Assembly: GCA_903925005.1 (NCBI GenBank)
Contig: CAIYDX010000039.1
Location: 1 to 48,327 of the forward strand
Source: an uncultured Geobacteraceae bacterium
GTDB lineage: Bacteria; Desulfobacterota; Desulfuromonadia; Geobacterales; Pseudopelobacteraceae
Direction: 5' to 3'
Length of the DNA stretch: 48,327 bases
The position numbers and the translations under genes were made by a program. Shown one piece after another: positions 17,480 through 26,549 of this stretch; the stretch's first letter is position 1; every line of letters starts with the position of its first letter. The notes beneath the pieces were generated by a model that ran no database searches, was not told the DNA's origin, and worked only from the letters and a program-made list of their open reading frames with translations.

Positions 17480-17908
17480 ATGAAAAACGACATTGACATC
17501 GATATCACCCTCCCAAGTCACACCCGCTACTTGCGCATGATCGGTAAAATTGGCGAGAAAGTGGCACGGGAGATTGACTGCCCGGAAAAGATTCGTGAAG
17601 AACTAACCACCCAGCTTGCCGTCGTACTGACGGAAGGCCTGGTCAACGCCATTAAACATGCGAGCTGCACCGACCCGGACAAAGACATTCATGTTCGTAT
17701 CAACGTTTCCAATAAAAATCTGGTGGTCAAAATCTTCGACAACGGTGTCGGCTTTGATCTGAATGCCGTACCGGAACCCAGTTTTGCTCCATCCGAAATA
17801 GAAGATAAAGGGCGCGGAATTTTCATTCTTAGATCACTGATGGATACCGTGGAGTACAGACGGTACGATGGTGAAAATGTTCTGGAGATGAAAAAGTGTC
17901 TGGCTTAG
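17480..17908 (+). CDS. RsbW-like serine kinase / anti-sigma factor
   Basis: 142 residues, one GHKL ATPase domain: N-box LTEGLVNAIKHA, G1 box IFDNGVGFD and G2 box GRGIFILRSLMD. This is the usual anti-sigma kinase size. No sigma factor gene is present here, so its target protein is unknown. The stop codon (17906-17908) overlaps the convergent hydrogenase protease gene by 4 bp. Confidence 0.9.
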   Translation: MKNDIDIDITLPSHTRYLRMIGKIGEKVAREIDCPEKIREELTTQLAVVLTEGLVNAIKHASCTDPDKDIHVRINVSNKNLVVKIFDNGVGFDLNAVPEPSFAPSEIEDKGRGIFILRSLMDTVEYRRYDGENVLEMKKCLA

Positions 17909-18402
17909 GCTGGTGTCGCCTCTATACCCCAATGGGCCAATTCGGCCAGTACGCTGGAGACCAGAGTTTCGAGCTGAGCTTCAACTTCTGCCGTCAGTCC
18001 GACTTCCATTTCTATCGATCCCGGCTGTACGCCGATCAGCACCATCTCTTTCGGTGTATGCCCCATTAATTCGGAGACCGCCAATAGATCCTTAAGTCCC
18101 ATCTGATGCGGTGAGATTTTAGTTTGCAGCGCAATCGGCAACTCCTGTCCGCTTAACCTGACACAGGTCCCAGCGGCCTTGCCGGTTTCCACCGCATCTA
18201 TCATGATGAGATTGGAAATATTTTCCAGCTTCGGAAGCAAATCCAATCCAAGTGTGCCGCCATCCATTATCTCTACGTTATCCGCAAATTTGTATCTCTG
18301 CTGAAGCAGTTGCGCAACCATAACTCCAACGGCATCATCACTCATAACCAGATTGCCGATGCCGAGAACCAGAACTGATATTTGTGGCTGAACTGCTGTC
18401 AT
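17905..18402 (-). CDS. Hydrogenase maturation protease (HyaD/HybD family)
   Basis: 165 residues. Family members clip the C-terminus of the [NiFe]-hydrogenase large subunit after nickel insertion. Conserved features are VLGIGNLVMSDDAVGV near the N-terminus, EIMDGGTLGLDLL, a MIDAV segment and SPHQMGLKDLL with the His ligand. The acidic ligand in the first motif is present as Asp. ATG 18402 is chosen because aagga lies seven bases upstream; a longer frame to 18465 has no such site. No hydrogenase genes lie in the window. It follows the ferritin-like gene on the same strand. Confidence 0.85.
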   Translation of the reverse strand: MTAVQPQISVLVLGIGNLVMSDDAVGVMVAQLLQQRYKFADNVEIMDGGTLGLDLLPKLENISNLIMIDAVETGKAAGTCVRLSGQELPIALQTKISPHQMGLKDLLAVSELMGHTPKEMVLIGVQPGSIEMEVGLTAEVEAQLETLVSSVLAELAHWGIEATPA

Positions 18403-18452
18403 GAATAATCCTTGTTTATGTAGATTTTGGTAGATGACACACATCAGAATAA

Positions 18453-18505
18453 GTATCAAGGGCACGTAAAATGCGCCCTTGATACCGGTTTACAGGAAAA
18501 ACCGG
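18453..18505 (-). terminator. Tandem hairpins after the ferritin-like gene
   Basis: Reading on the minus strand from the ferritin-like stop: first a 7-bp hairpin (18485-18505, ccggttt/aaaccgg), then an 11-bp stem (18453-18463 with 18475-18485). The T-run after them is weak. They may limit transcription into the hydrogenase protease gene or stabilise the upstream mRNA. Confidence 0.5.
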
Positions 18506-18507
18506 AC

Positions 18508-18999
18508 TTATTCCCGAACGAACGTATCGATATCGGTTTCGTGAACCATCCCCATCAACCGTGCATATTCCGACTCGATAAGTTGATAATGATGATTAGT
18601 TTCCTTGGCATTAAGTACATAGACCGCTCTGATTTCCGGAGCATCAATTTTTGAAGCGGTCTCCAATAAAGTTTCTTCAAGGTTCTTCTCTCTCTCCATA
18701 GCCAGCTCAAGCGCCTTCTGCTCACTGAAGTCAGCCGCAATCAAACGGGCAATTGTAGAAACCCAGCTCGATTCGTTGTCCGGCGGAGAATCAAGGAACG
18801 CATCGAGAGACGGGATCTCAGAGCCTTGGTAAATCCTGTAAAATTGAGCGGCATGCTCGCGCTCTTCTTTTGCAAGCAGCTCGAAAGTGCGGCGCGCATC
18901 AGGATTGATCATTTTCTGTGCGCCGAGCTGATAAAAATTCATCGCATTTTTTTCTGTCTGGATGGAGCGTTTGATCGCCTCCTGAACATTGATACTCAT
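18508..18999 (-). CDS. Rubrerythrin/ferritin-like protein
   Basis: 163 residues. Di-iron ferritin-like motifs: AIQTEKNAMNFY-type first helix (SIQTEKNAMNFYQLG), AKEEREHAAQFYR with ExxH, EREKNLEETL, and LNAKETNHHYQLIE with ExxH. All ligand positions of an erythrin-type site appear present, unlike the protein at 446-916. No rubredoxin domain. The start at 18999 is chosen over ATG 19008, since the aaagga site would overlap the latter. The likely role is peroxide or iron handling. Confidence 0.8.
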   Translation of the reverse strand: MSINVQEAIKRSIQTEKNAMNFYQLGAQKMINPDARRTFELLAKEEREHAAQFYRIYQGSEIPSLDAFLDSPPDNESSWVSTIARLIAADFSEQKALELAMEREKNLEETLLETASKIDAPEIRAVYVLNAKETNHHYQLIESEYARLMGMVHETDIDTFVRE

Positions 19000-19077
19000 A
19001 ATAGGCATCCTTTCTTCGAGTGAAGTGAAAGTGAGATTACAGACAAATAATACCTGTCAAGCCCTGGCTGTCAACCG

Positions 19078-20760
19078 TCATCCATTAACCTTAAACTGGT
19101 CCATTTCATTTTGCAGAACATTAATCTGCCGCGCAAGCTTCAGCAGAATTTCGTCCATGACAAGAGTTGAAGAGACCTGATCATTTGCTGACTTTTCAAA
19201 ATCATCGAGAGAGCTGCTGATCTGTTGGGAGCTGTCGGTCTGGAGTATGGACGCCTCGCGGATCTCGACAACTATGCTATTAATTACTTCGCTGGAGTTA
19301 ACGACCTGTGTAGCCGATTTTTTATGGTTATTGATAGAATGCATAACTTCTCTTGTGAGATTTCTCATACGTTCTACCGCCGAAGTGATCAACTCGGAGC
19401 CATGACTCTGCTCCTTGGTTGCATAGGCGATCTGCTCAACCATTTCAGCAACACGATCCATAGCCTGCTGCATACCAACGCTTGCATGCGCCTGGCTGAG
19501 CGCGGTTTTGTTAATATCGGACATATGGCTGCTCGCGGCCTGAATACCGTCGACTATTTTACGAAGAGCGCTTCCGGATTTTTGTGAAAGTTCGCTCCCC
19601 TCGGCAATTCGCTTTTCTGAATGGGTGATGGCTTTTACCGCAAGTTCCGTTTCTTCCCTGACGCCAAGAATTATCTCGGATATTTCTCTGGTGTGGCTTC
19701 CGGTACGCTTTGCCAAATTCTTGATTTCAGTTGCTACAACCGAAAAGCTTTTACCGGAATCGCCGGCCTGAGCAGCAATAATCGATGCGTTAAGAGCCAA
19801 CAGGTTGGTCTGTTCGGCAACTTCGTCAATTACTGAGAGGATTTTGCCGATATTTGCCACCCTTTTGGACAGGTTCTCAATAGCGTTGAATGTGACGGTT
19901 GAAGACAATTTAATCTCATTGATACCGGATATCGTCGCATCTACTGATCTCCAGCCATCCTCGGCATCTTTTCGAACCGTTTCAGCTATTCGTGAAGCAT
20001 CATCTGCCTGAGCCACGATCTGCTTTATGGCGTTGTCCATATCACCGACCAGCGCAGCGGTTCTGGTCGTATCCGCTGCGAGGATAGCCGTATTATCCTT
20101 GATCTGACGTACCGCGGATGTCATTTCGATTATTGAAGAGCTGACCTCTTCCACGGAAATGACAAGAGATTCAATGCATAAAGTGGTTGATTGAAGGCTT
20201 TGGGACAGGTCCATCATGGAGTTGGAATTGTCTGACGACAAAGTGGCCAGAGTAACAACAGGCGTTGAGATATACATGATGGAGCCGTTTAATTCCCGGA
20301 TTGCCAGGGATGTCCGTTTGAGGCTCTCGGTCTGCACGGCGGCAGAGGCAACCCCCTTTTCGGAGAGATGCCCGATAGTCGAGGAGATGTTCTTCAGTTC
20401 CTGCAGAGAAGCATGGACCTTGGTGATCGCCCCGGAAAGCCTCTCCATCATGGAGTTGAAATTTTCGGCAAGCAGGGAAATCTCGGTTTCGCCCACGAAA
20501 GCAACCCGTTCAGACAACTTTCCTTCAGCAGCCTTATTCATCGCCGTGGCAATCTGCTTGATACGAACAGGCAGTTTTCGGGCAGTTAGTACCATGATAA
20601 CCGTCGTCGAGACAATTGCGTTTATTATAAACAGCGAAGCCGTCAGCAGTTGATTGGGCGACGCCGAAGCAAGAGAAAAAACGACACCAGTCAGGGATAT
20701 TACAATTCCGGTAATAAGAAACATCCGGATAATGTTAGTCCCGGTTCGCAGCTTTTTCAT
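19078..20760 (-). CDS. Methyl-accepting chemotaxis protein without a sizeable periplasmic domain
   Basis: 560 residues. Two membrane helices lie near the N-terminus (IIRMFLITGIVISLTGVVF and LFIINAIVSTTVIMVL) with only a short loop between them. A HAMP domain (about 65-118) and a long coiled-coil signalling domain follow. The hairpin tip reads VIDEVAEQTNLLALNASIIA then AQAGDSGKSFSVVATEIKNL, differing from the usual IEAARAGEHGRGFAVVA. Sensing is probably at the membrane or in the cytoplasm. ATG 20760 is chosen for its gggaga site; longer in-frame starts lack one. No che genes are adjacent. Confidence 0.88.
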   Translation of the reverse strand: MKKLRTGTNIIRMFLITGIVISLTGVVFSLASASPNQLLTASLFIINAIVSTTVIMVLTARKLPVRIKQIATAMNKAAEGKLSERVAFVGETEISLLAENFNSMMERLSGAITKVHASLQELKNISSTIGHLSEKGVASAAVQTESLKRTSLAIRELNGSIMYISTPVVTLATLSSDNSNSMMDLSQSLQSTTLCIESLVISVEEVSSSIIEMTSAVRQIKDNTAILAADTTRTAALVGDMDNAIKQIVAQADDASRIAETVRKDAEDGWRSVDATISGINEIKLSSTVTFNAIENLSKRVANIGKILSVIDEVAEQTNLLALNASIIAAQAGDSGKSFSVVATEIKNLAKRTGSHTREISEIILGVREETELAVKAITHSEKRIAEGSELSQKSGSALRKIVDGIQAASSHMSDINKTALSQAHASVGMQQAMDRVAEMVEQIAYATKEQSHGSELITSAVERMRNLTREVMHSINNHKKSATQVVNSSEVINSIVVEIREASILQTDSSQQISSSLDDFEKSANDQVSSTLVMDEILLKLARQINVLQNEMDQFKVNG

Positions 20761-20998
20761 GCAGTATTTCTCCCGTAACATATACTGGCATCGCACAGCC
20801 GATGGATCATCTTCCGCCTTGGCTGACCGATCTCATTTTTGCTGTAAAATATACTAAAAGCATCAATAATAAAACACAAAATCATTTCATAAAGTTGCCG
20901 TTCAGGATGAAACACATTAATGTTCCGAATTAATTGACTGAATTACATTAATCAATAGAAATGTTTTATGCGCTTGGCGCCATAACACCCCCATACTA

Positions 20999-21028
20999 TT
21001 GACAGACCGAGCAATGGACGTGTAATAA
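20999..21028 (+). promoter_or_regulatory. Candidate sigma-70 promoter of ettA
   Basis: A perfect -35 TTGACA (20999-21004) and a -10 TAATAA (21023-21028) are 18 bp apart. The expected transcription start falls near 21035, which also argues against the longer ORF start at 21028. The 20797-20998 stretch shows nothing else. Confidence 0.6.
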
Positions 21029-21066
21029 TGCCTCTTACTAGATTACCGACACTTGGAGGAAGCAAT

Positions 21067-22746
21067 ATGGCAATTGAACCAAATAAAATCATTTATTCGA
21101 TGATGCGCGTCAGTAAGTTCTATGACAAGAAACCGGTCATCAAAGATATATCTCTCTCCTATTTTTATGGCGCCAAAATTGGCGTATTGGGTCTGAATGG
21201 TTCCGGCAAGTCTTCTCTGCTGCGAATCATGGCGGGTGTTGACAAGGATTTCAATGGACAGGCGGTCCTGTCTCAGGGATATACGGTAGGCTATCTGGAG
21301 CAGGAGCCGCGGCTTGACGAGACCAAAACAGTTCGTCAAATAGTTGAAGAAGGGGTCCAGGAAACCGTTGATCTGCTGGCCGAATTCAACACCATCACCG
21401 ACAAGTTTTCCGAACCGGATGCCGATTTTGAAAAATTGTGCGACCGCCAGGCGGTTCTTCAGGAAAAGTTGGATCATCTGGATGCCTGGGATCTGGATTC
21501 TCGCCTGGAAATGGCGATGGACGCCCTCCGCTGTCCGGATGGCGATGCGTCGATTAAAGTTCTCTCCGGTGGAGAAAAACGTCGGGTGGCGCTCTGCCGG
21601 CTGTTGCTGAAGAAGCCGGACATTCTTCTTCTGGACGAACCGACCAACCATCTGGACGCCGAAACCGTTGCCTGGCTGGAGCACCATCTGCACAGCTACT
21701 CCGGCACCGTAATCGCGGTTACTCATGATCGCTATTTCCTGGATAACGTTGCCGGCTGGATACTGGAGCTGGACCGCGGCGAGGGGATCCCCTGGAAAGG
21801 AAATTATTCGTCCTGGCTTGAGCAAAAACAGAACCGTCTGGCGAACGAGGAAAAGCAGGAAACCGACCGCCAGAAAACGCTGCAGCGTGAACTTGAGTGG
21901 ATCAGGATGTCGCCGAAAGGGCGCCATGCAAAATCGCAGGCCCGTATCAGCGCTTATGAGGATCTCGTCGCACAGGAGAGTGAAAAACATGCCCGTGATC
22001 TCGAAATTTATCTGCCGCCGGGCCCGCGCCTTGGCGATATCGTCATTGAAGCCGACAACGTAGCAAAAGCCTACGGCGATCGACTCCTTGTCGAAGAAAT
22101 GACCTTCAGGCTGCCGCGCGGAGGGATCGTCGGCATTATCGGGCCAAACGGCGCCGGCAAGACAACCCTCTTCCGCATGATTACCGGTCAGGATAAAGCC
22201 GATTCAGGCTCTTTCAGAATTGGCGACACGGTTCAGCTGGCTTATGTCGATCAGAGTCGCGACGCGCTCAATCCAGACAAAACCATCTGGGAAGAGATTT
22301 CGGAAGGACAGGAGATGATTCAACTCGGTAAAGTGGCTGTCAATTCGAGAGCTTATGTCTCAAGGTTCAACTTCTCCGGCAGCGACCAGCAGAAAAAAGT
22401 AGGGATGCTGTCCGGCGGCGAGCGTAACCGGGTCCATCTGGCCCGGATGTTGAAGAGCGGCGCCAACGTAATCCTGCTGGATGAGCCGACCAACGATCTG
22501 GATGTCAACACGATGCGGGCTCTGGAAGAAGCTCTGGAAAATTTTGCCGGCTGTGCCGTGGTCATCAGCCATGACCGCTGGTTTTTGGATCGGATCGCCA
22601 CACATATCCTGGCATTTGAGGGGGATTCGAAAGTGGTCTGGTTTGAAGGGAATTATTCGGAGTATGAAGAGGATCGCAAGAAGCGGCTGGGAACCGCCGC
22701 CGATATCCCGCACCGTATCAAATACCGCCAGTTGACGCGGTCCTGA
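21067..22746 (+). CDS. ettA: Energy-dependent translational throttle protein EttA (ABC-F)
   Basis: 559 residues, normal for EttA. Two ABC domains without membrane segments: Walker A GLNGSGKSSLLRIM and GPNGAGKTTLFRMI, signatures LSGGEKRRVALCR and LSGGERNRVHLAR, Walker B LLLDEPTNHLDA and ILLDEPTNDLDV. The arm and the linker (QKTLQRELEWIRMSPKGR) that reach the ribosomal E-site are present. EttA gates the first elongation step by ATP/ADP ratio. ATG 21067 has a ggagga site at 21056-21061. It ends directly against the convergent gene at 22747. Confidence 0.95.
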   Translation: MAIEPNKIIYSMMRVSKFYDKKPVIKDISLSYFYGAKIGVLGLNGSGKSSLLRIMAGVDKDFNGQAVLSQGYTVGYLEQEPRLDETKTVRQIVEEGVQETVDLLAEFNTITDKFSEPDADFEKLCDRQAVLQEKLDHLDAWDLDSRLEMAMDALRCPDGDASIKVLSGGEKRRVALCRLLLKKPDILLLDEPTNHLDAETVAWLEHHLHSYSGTVIAVTHDRYFLDNVAGWILELDRGEGIPWKGNYSSWLEQKQNRLANEEKQETDRQKTLQRELEWIRMSPKGRHAKSQARISAYEDLVAQESEKHARDLEIYLPPGPRLGDIVIEADNVAKAYGDRLLVEEMTFRLPRGGIVGIIGPNGAGKTTLFRMITGQDKADSGSFRIGDTVQLAYVDQSRDALNPDKTIWEEISEGQEMIQLGKVAVNSRAYVSRFNFSGSDQQKKVGMLSGGERNRVHLARMLKSGANVILLDEPTNDLDVNTMRALEEALENFAGCAVVISHDRWFLDRIATHILAFEGDSKVVWFEGNYSEYEEDRKKRLGTAADIPHRIKYRQLTRS

Positions 22747-23220
22747 TCAGCGTGACTGTTTAATACTGGCCTGCATCAGCTCGATAAATGCCTGCCGGGT
22801 TTCGGGGTCTTCGATAGCAGCTGCCTCGGTTTCGATCAAGGCGCTCTGTTGTGGAGTCAGCGGCTGAGCAGCAGTGACTTCCTCCGGCGCTTCAACGGTC
22901 GGTTTATCAACCCTGCCGGCTTTAAGCACGATTTCACGGACAACCTCATCGCCGAGACAGGTATTGAGCTTCTCTTTCATCATTGCTGTCATGAAACGAA
23001 GTTCCTGCATCCAGGGTGCGCTGGAGACCGCCACGGTAAGTGTGCCGTTGATGATCCGCACAGGTTGCGCCCGGCAGGCGAGGGCCGCCCCTACGACATC
23101 AGGCCATACACGCCAGATTTCCGCTTCGCGCAAGCGTTCCGCCAACCCGAGGCCAACCAGGCTCTCCCGCACCAATCCGGACAAAGGTTTGGGGAAAGGC
23201 ATCCTAGGGCGCTTTGACAT
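22747..23220 (-). CDS. DUF721 (DciA-like) protein
   Basis: 157 residues. The DUF721/DciA core spans about residues 10-105: the REAEIWRVWPDVVGAALACR helix region, then beta strands LTVAVSSAPWMQELRF. DciA proteins load the replicative helicase in bacteria without DnaC. The C-terminal ~50 residues are acidic, Ala/Glu-rich and probably disordered. The ATG at 23220 has ggaga upstream. It overlaps the preceding small membrane gene by 17 bp, so the two are cotranscribed. Confidence 0.75.
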   Translation of the reverse strand: MSKRPRMPFPKPLSGLVRESLVGLGLAERLREAEIWRVWPDVVGAALACRAQPVRIINGTLTVAVSSAPWMQELRFMTAMMKEKLNTCLGDEVVREIVLKAGRVDKPTVEAPEEVTAAQPLTPQQSALIETEAAAIEDPETRQAFIELMQASIKQSR

Positions 23221-23470
23221 TTTGATTTCTCCGGCGATTTAATGCGCCGCCAACGATCTGCCCGGCAACTGAGCTGCCCAGAGTTAACGGGATAAAATGC
23301 CAGTTAAGCCCAGCCTTAATGCGCAGCAGCACAATAATGGGTATCGGCAGATGTATCAGAACCCACCACATAAGGGAATATTTTGCAGTATATTGACGGG
23401 CATAACCACAGGGAATGCTAATTATTAATGTCAAGGCAACCAGGCCGACTATAGAGATTATACTTTGCAT
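23204..23470 (-). CDS. Small membrane protein of unknown function
   Basis: 88 residues with about three hydrophobic stretches (IISIVGLVALTLIISIPC, WWVLIHLPIPIIVLL, FIPLTLGSSVAGQIVGG) and a basic Arg-rich end. No family recognised. An aaagga site lies upstream of ATG 23470. Its overlap with the DciA-like gene supports it being real. Confidence 0.6.
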   Translation of the reverse strand: MQSIISIVGLVALTLIISIPCGYARQYTAKYSLMWWVLIHLPIPIIVLLRIKAGLNWHFIPLTLGSSVAGQIVGGALNRRRNQNVKAP

Positions 23471-23574
23471 ACAAATTTTCCTTTCCCGGCATAGTAGAAA
23501 CTCGCGTGGTTTTTGTCAATTAGCATTACATATAAATTCAGCCGAACCGCTTCAAATTCCGGGAGATCATTATC

Positions 23575-23865
23575 GTGATTCAAAATGACCAGTTTCTTGC
23601 GGTATTCAACTCAGCACATCGAGTCATGAAAGCCGAGAATATTCTCAAGCGCTGCGGACTGGAAATCCTGCTTATCCCGGCTCCCCGGGCACTTTCCACC
23701 GATTGCGGTCTGGCGATTCGTTATAGCAGCGATATAAACGATCTTGTACTGCAGGCCCTGACTTCTGAAAACGTTCTGCCGGCCATTATCTATCGAAAAG
23801 AGAGTGACTTGCTCTACGAACCTGTCTGGCATAACGAAGATAATGTGGATACCGAAAATCAGTAA
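23575..23865 (+). CDS. DUF3343 protein (putative Se/S carrier-like)
   Basis: 96 residues. The pattern FLAVFNSAHRVMKAENILKR then PAPRALSTDCGLAIRY fits DUF3343. The conserved Cys in TDCGLA is present, as in proteins proposed to carry sulfur or selenium. GTG 23575 follows gggaga (23561-23566). No partner gene such as yedE or yedF is next to it. Function is inferred only from the family. Confidence 0.7.
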   Translation: MIQNDQFLAVFNSAHRVMKAENILKRCGLEILLIPAPRALSTDCGLAIRYSSDINDLVLQALTSENVLPAIIYRKESDLLYEPVWHNEDNVDTENQ

Positions 23866-23958
23866 TCCGTTGTCTCTCAAATGTATACATGATGTTTTGC
23901 AGCAGCCATAACGCCACCCGAACATCCCACCTAATACAGCTTTAAAAACAAATAGTTC

Positions 23959-23988
23959 TTGACAGCAATGACCCAGGCAATTTATAGT
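23959..23988 (+). promoter_or_regulatory. Candidate sigma-70 promoter of ffh and the trmD operon
   Basis: TTGACA (23959-23964) and TATAGT (23983-23988) with an 18-bp spacer lie about 46 bp before the ffh start. This is the best match to consensus in the window. Confidence 0.65.
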
Positions 23989-24034
23989 GATCCCCTTTTG
24001 GAATAACTCTGCGCCTGGGATAAAATAGCCAACG

Positions 24035-25405
24035 ATGTTTGACAGCCTATCCGACAAACTGGAATCAGTCTTCAAGAAGCTTCGCGGTCAGGGAGTGATG
24101 TCGGAGGACAACATCAAGGAGGCTTTACGCGAGGTTCGACTCGCTCTCCTTGAGGCCGATGTCAACTTCAAGGTTGTCAAGGATTTCATTGAAAACGTCA
24201 GGAGCAAGGCGGTCGGCACCGAAGTTCTGACCAGCCTGTCGCCCGGCCAGCAAGTCATCAGGATCGTTCATGACGAGCTGGTTGCCATCATGGGTGGCGG
24301 CGAAGACAACTCGCTTGATCTTGCTGCAAAACCACCGGTAGCTATTATGATGGTCGGTTTGCAGGGAGCCGGTAAAACTACAACGTGCGGCAAGCTGGGC
24401 AACCTGCTCAAGAAGCAGAAACGGCGGCCATTGCTGGTGCCGGCTGACGTATACAGACCGGCCGCAATTGAACAGTTGAATACGGTAGGGCGCCAGCTCG
24501 GCCTTGAAGTTTTTGCTTCAACCGCCGATCAGAAGCCGCTTGATATCTGTGTCAGCGCGATGAAGTTTGCTGAACTGAACGGCTACGATACCGTTATTCT
24601 CGACACCGCCGGCCGTCATCAGATCGATGATTTCCTGATGAATGAGTTGAGCGAGATCAACGCAGCGGTTCGGCCACGCGAAATTCTTTTTGTTGCTGAC
24701 GCGATGACCGGCCAGGAAGCTGTTACGATCGCCGCAGGCTTCAATGATCGGCTTGAGATCAGTGGCGTCGTTCTTTCCAAGCTGGATGGCGATGCAAAAG
24801 GGGGCGCGGCTCTTTCCATCAAAGCGGTTATCGGAAAACCGATAAAATTTGTCGGACTTGGCGAAAAACTTGATGCTTTGGAAGTTTTTCACGCCGACCG
24901 GCTTGTTTCGCGTTTACTCGGCATGGGTGATGTTCTTACGCTTGTTGAAAAGGCACAATCGCTTTTTGACGAGAAAGAGACAACTCTCCTTCAGCAGAAG
25001 CTTAAGAAAAACCAGTTTGATCTGGAAGATTTCCTCACGCAGATGCAGCAGATTAAAAAGCTTGGTTCGGTTGAATCGATCATGGGAATGATCCCAGGTA
25101 TGGGCAAAATGATGAAACAGGTGAAGGGCGCCCAGCCAAGCGAGAATGAAATAAAGCGCATTGAGGCCATTATCCGCTCGATGACTCCGGGTGAGCGCGC
25201 CAATCATGGCATTATAAACGGGAGTCGCCGTTTGCGGATATCCAAGGGGAGCGGCACAACGGTACAGGAAGTCAACCTGCTGCTGAAACGTTTTACCGAA
25301 GCGCAAAAAATGATGAAGATGATGCAAAAGCTGGGTCCGAAGGGTCTACTCAAAGGAATGGGAGGACTTGGCGGACTTGGAAAAGGAATGATGCCGTTCC
25401 GATAA
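24035..25405 (+). CDS. ffh: Signal recognition particle protein Ffh
   Basis: 456 residues. NG GTPase domain: MVGLQGAGKTTTCGKLG, VPADVYRPAAIEQL, LDTAGRHQ and SKLDGDAKGGAALS. The methionine-rich M domain follows, with the SGSR-equivalent INGSRRLRISKGSGTTVQEV and a Met/Gly-rich tail. It binds 4.5S RNA and signal peptides and delivers ribosomes to FtsY. Shine-Dalgarno match is weak. It heads the conserved ffh-rpsP-rplS gene string. Confidence 0.97.
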   Translation: MFDSLSDKLESVFKKLRGQGVMSEDNIKEALREVRLALLEADVNFKVVKDFIENVRSKAVGTEVLTSLSPGQQVIRIVHDELVAIMGGGEDNSLDLAAKPPVAIMMVGLQGAGKTTTCGKLGNLLKKQKRRPLLVPADVYRPAAIEQLNTVGRQLGLEVFASTADQKPLDICVSAMKFAELNGYDTVILDTAGRHQIDDFLMNELSEINAAVRPREILFVADAMTGQEAVTIAAGFNDRLEISGVVLSKLDGDAKGGAALSIKAVIGKPIKFVGLGEKLDALEVFHADRLVSRLLGMGDVLTLVEKAQSLFDEKETTLLQQKLKKNQFDLEDFLTQMQQIKKLGSVESIMGMIPGMGKMMKQVKGAQPSENEIKRIEAIIRSMTPGERANHGIINGSRRLRISKGSGTTVQEVNLLLKRFTEAQKMMKMMQKLGPKGLLKGMGGLGGLGKGMMPFR

Positions 25406-25472
25406 ATAGATGCATGACCAGTGATCAGACAAATAACATTCGAGAAGCATACAAATCAGGAGGAAACACCAA

Positions 25473-25739
25473 ATGGCTACAAAAATCAGGCTTGCACGCG
25501 CAGGCGCTAAGAAAAGACCTTTTTACCAGATAGTTGTTGCTGACGGACGCAGTCGCAGAGACGGCAGCTTCATTGAAAATGTTGGTACATACGACCCGAC
25601 CAAAAATCCGGCTGTTGTCAAACTGAAAGCCGAAAGAGCGGCCGATTGGCTCAGCAAGGGCGCCCAGCCGACCGATACGGTTCGTCAGCTTCTGAAAAAT
25701 GCCGGACTTCTTGACAAGGCAGCTGCAACGACCGCTTAA
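25473..25739 (+). CDS. rpsP: 30S ribosomal protein S16
   Basis: 88 residues, full length. Signature start [24 protein letters not shown], then [16 protein letters not shown] and [20 protein letters not shown] strong aggagg site (25459-25464) precedes ATG 25473. It lies 67 bp after ffh and opens the rpsP-khpA-rimM-trmD group. Confidence 0.98.
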   Translation: MATKIRLARAGAKKRPFYQIVVADGRSRRDGSFIENVGTYDPTKNPAVVKLKAERAADWLSKGAQPTDTVRQLLKNAGLLDKAAATTA

Positions 25740-25796
25740 CGTATCCAGCTCTTCCGGTTCGCCGGTCACTCTATATGAGCAGCAGAGGATCCAGCC

Positions 25797-26027
25797 ATGA
25801 AGACTCTTGTTGAAAGCATTGCAAAGGCACTGGTCGATGACCCGACTCAAGTAAATGCAACCGAGGAGACAGAAGAGGGGACTCTGGTCATTAGTTTGAC
25901 CGTCGCCAAGGAAGACATGGGGCGAATCATAGGCAAGGAGGGGCGAACCGCCAAGGCGATTCGTACAATTCTTAATGCCGTATCGACAAAAGACAACAAG
26001 AAGGCGATCCTCAAGATTGTTGAATAA
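25797..26027 (+). CDS. khpA: KH-domain RNA-binding protein KhpA
   Basis: 76 residues, a single type II KH domain with the GxxG-type loop in MGRIIGKEGRTAKAIRTIL. KhpA proteins bind RNA, often with KhpB, and affect cell division and small-RNA function. gaggat precedes ATG 25797. Its stop codon touches the rimM start (taaatg). Confidence 0.92.
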   Translation: MKTLVESIAKALVDDPTQVNATEETEEGTLVISLTVAKEDMGRIIGKEGRTAKAIRTILNAVSTKDNKKAILKIVE

Positions 26028-26549
26028 ATGACAGATCAGGATGAATTGATTCCGGTGGGCAAGATCATCGGCACTCACGGAATAAAAGGGTTTCTGAAGG
26101 TTTTCTCCTATTCCGGAAACATTGACAGCTTGCAATTCGCCGAGACCACTTTCCTGAAAGGGAAGGACGGCACGCTTCGTGAGTATGTCGTGAATTCTGT
26201 TTCCGCGCATGCCGGCGGCTTCATTTTAAGTCTGGATGGTTTTTCCGACATTAATCAGGTTCTCTCCTTGACCGGGTCGGAACTCTGCTTGAAGCGAAGT
26301 CAGCTGCCGGTTCCGGATGAAGATGAATATTACTGGCGCGACTTGATCGGCCTGACCGTTCATACCGATCAGGGCATCGAACTCGGTACACTGGTTGATA
26401 TCTTTGAAACTGGCAGCAGCGATATCTACGTGGTACGTGGCGGTACTAAAGAGTATTTGATACCGGCTATTGCCGATGTAATTGCCAAAATAGACATCGC
26501 CGGAAAAAAAATGATTATCACCCCGCTTGAGGGCTTGCTGGATCTATGA
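26028..26549 (+). CDS. rimM: 16S rRNA processing factor RimM
   Basis: 173 residues. The N-terminal RimM domain ([21 protein letters not shown]) is followed by a PRC-barrel domain ([35 protein letters not shown]). It helps 30S assembly around S19. It starts with no gap after khpA and overlaps trmD by 4 bp (ATGA), so translation is coupled. Confidence 0.95.
   Translation: MTDQDELIPVGKIIGTHGIKGFLKVFSYSGNIDSLQFAETTFLKGKDGTLREYVVNSVSAHAGGFILSLDGFSDINQVLSLTGSELCLKRSQLPVPDEDEYYWRDLIGLTVHTDQGIELGTLVDIFETGSSDIYVVRGGTKEYLIPAIADVIAKIDIAGKKMIITPLEGLLDL

Noticed and set aside
25425..26210. 261-codon minus-strand frame across rpsP, khpA and rimM
   Set aside because: Antisense to three well-identified genes.
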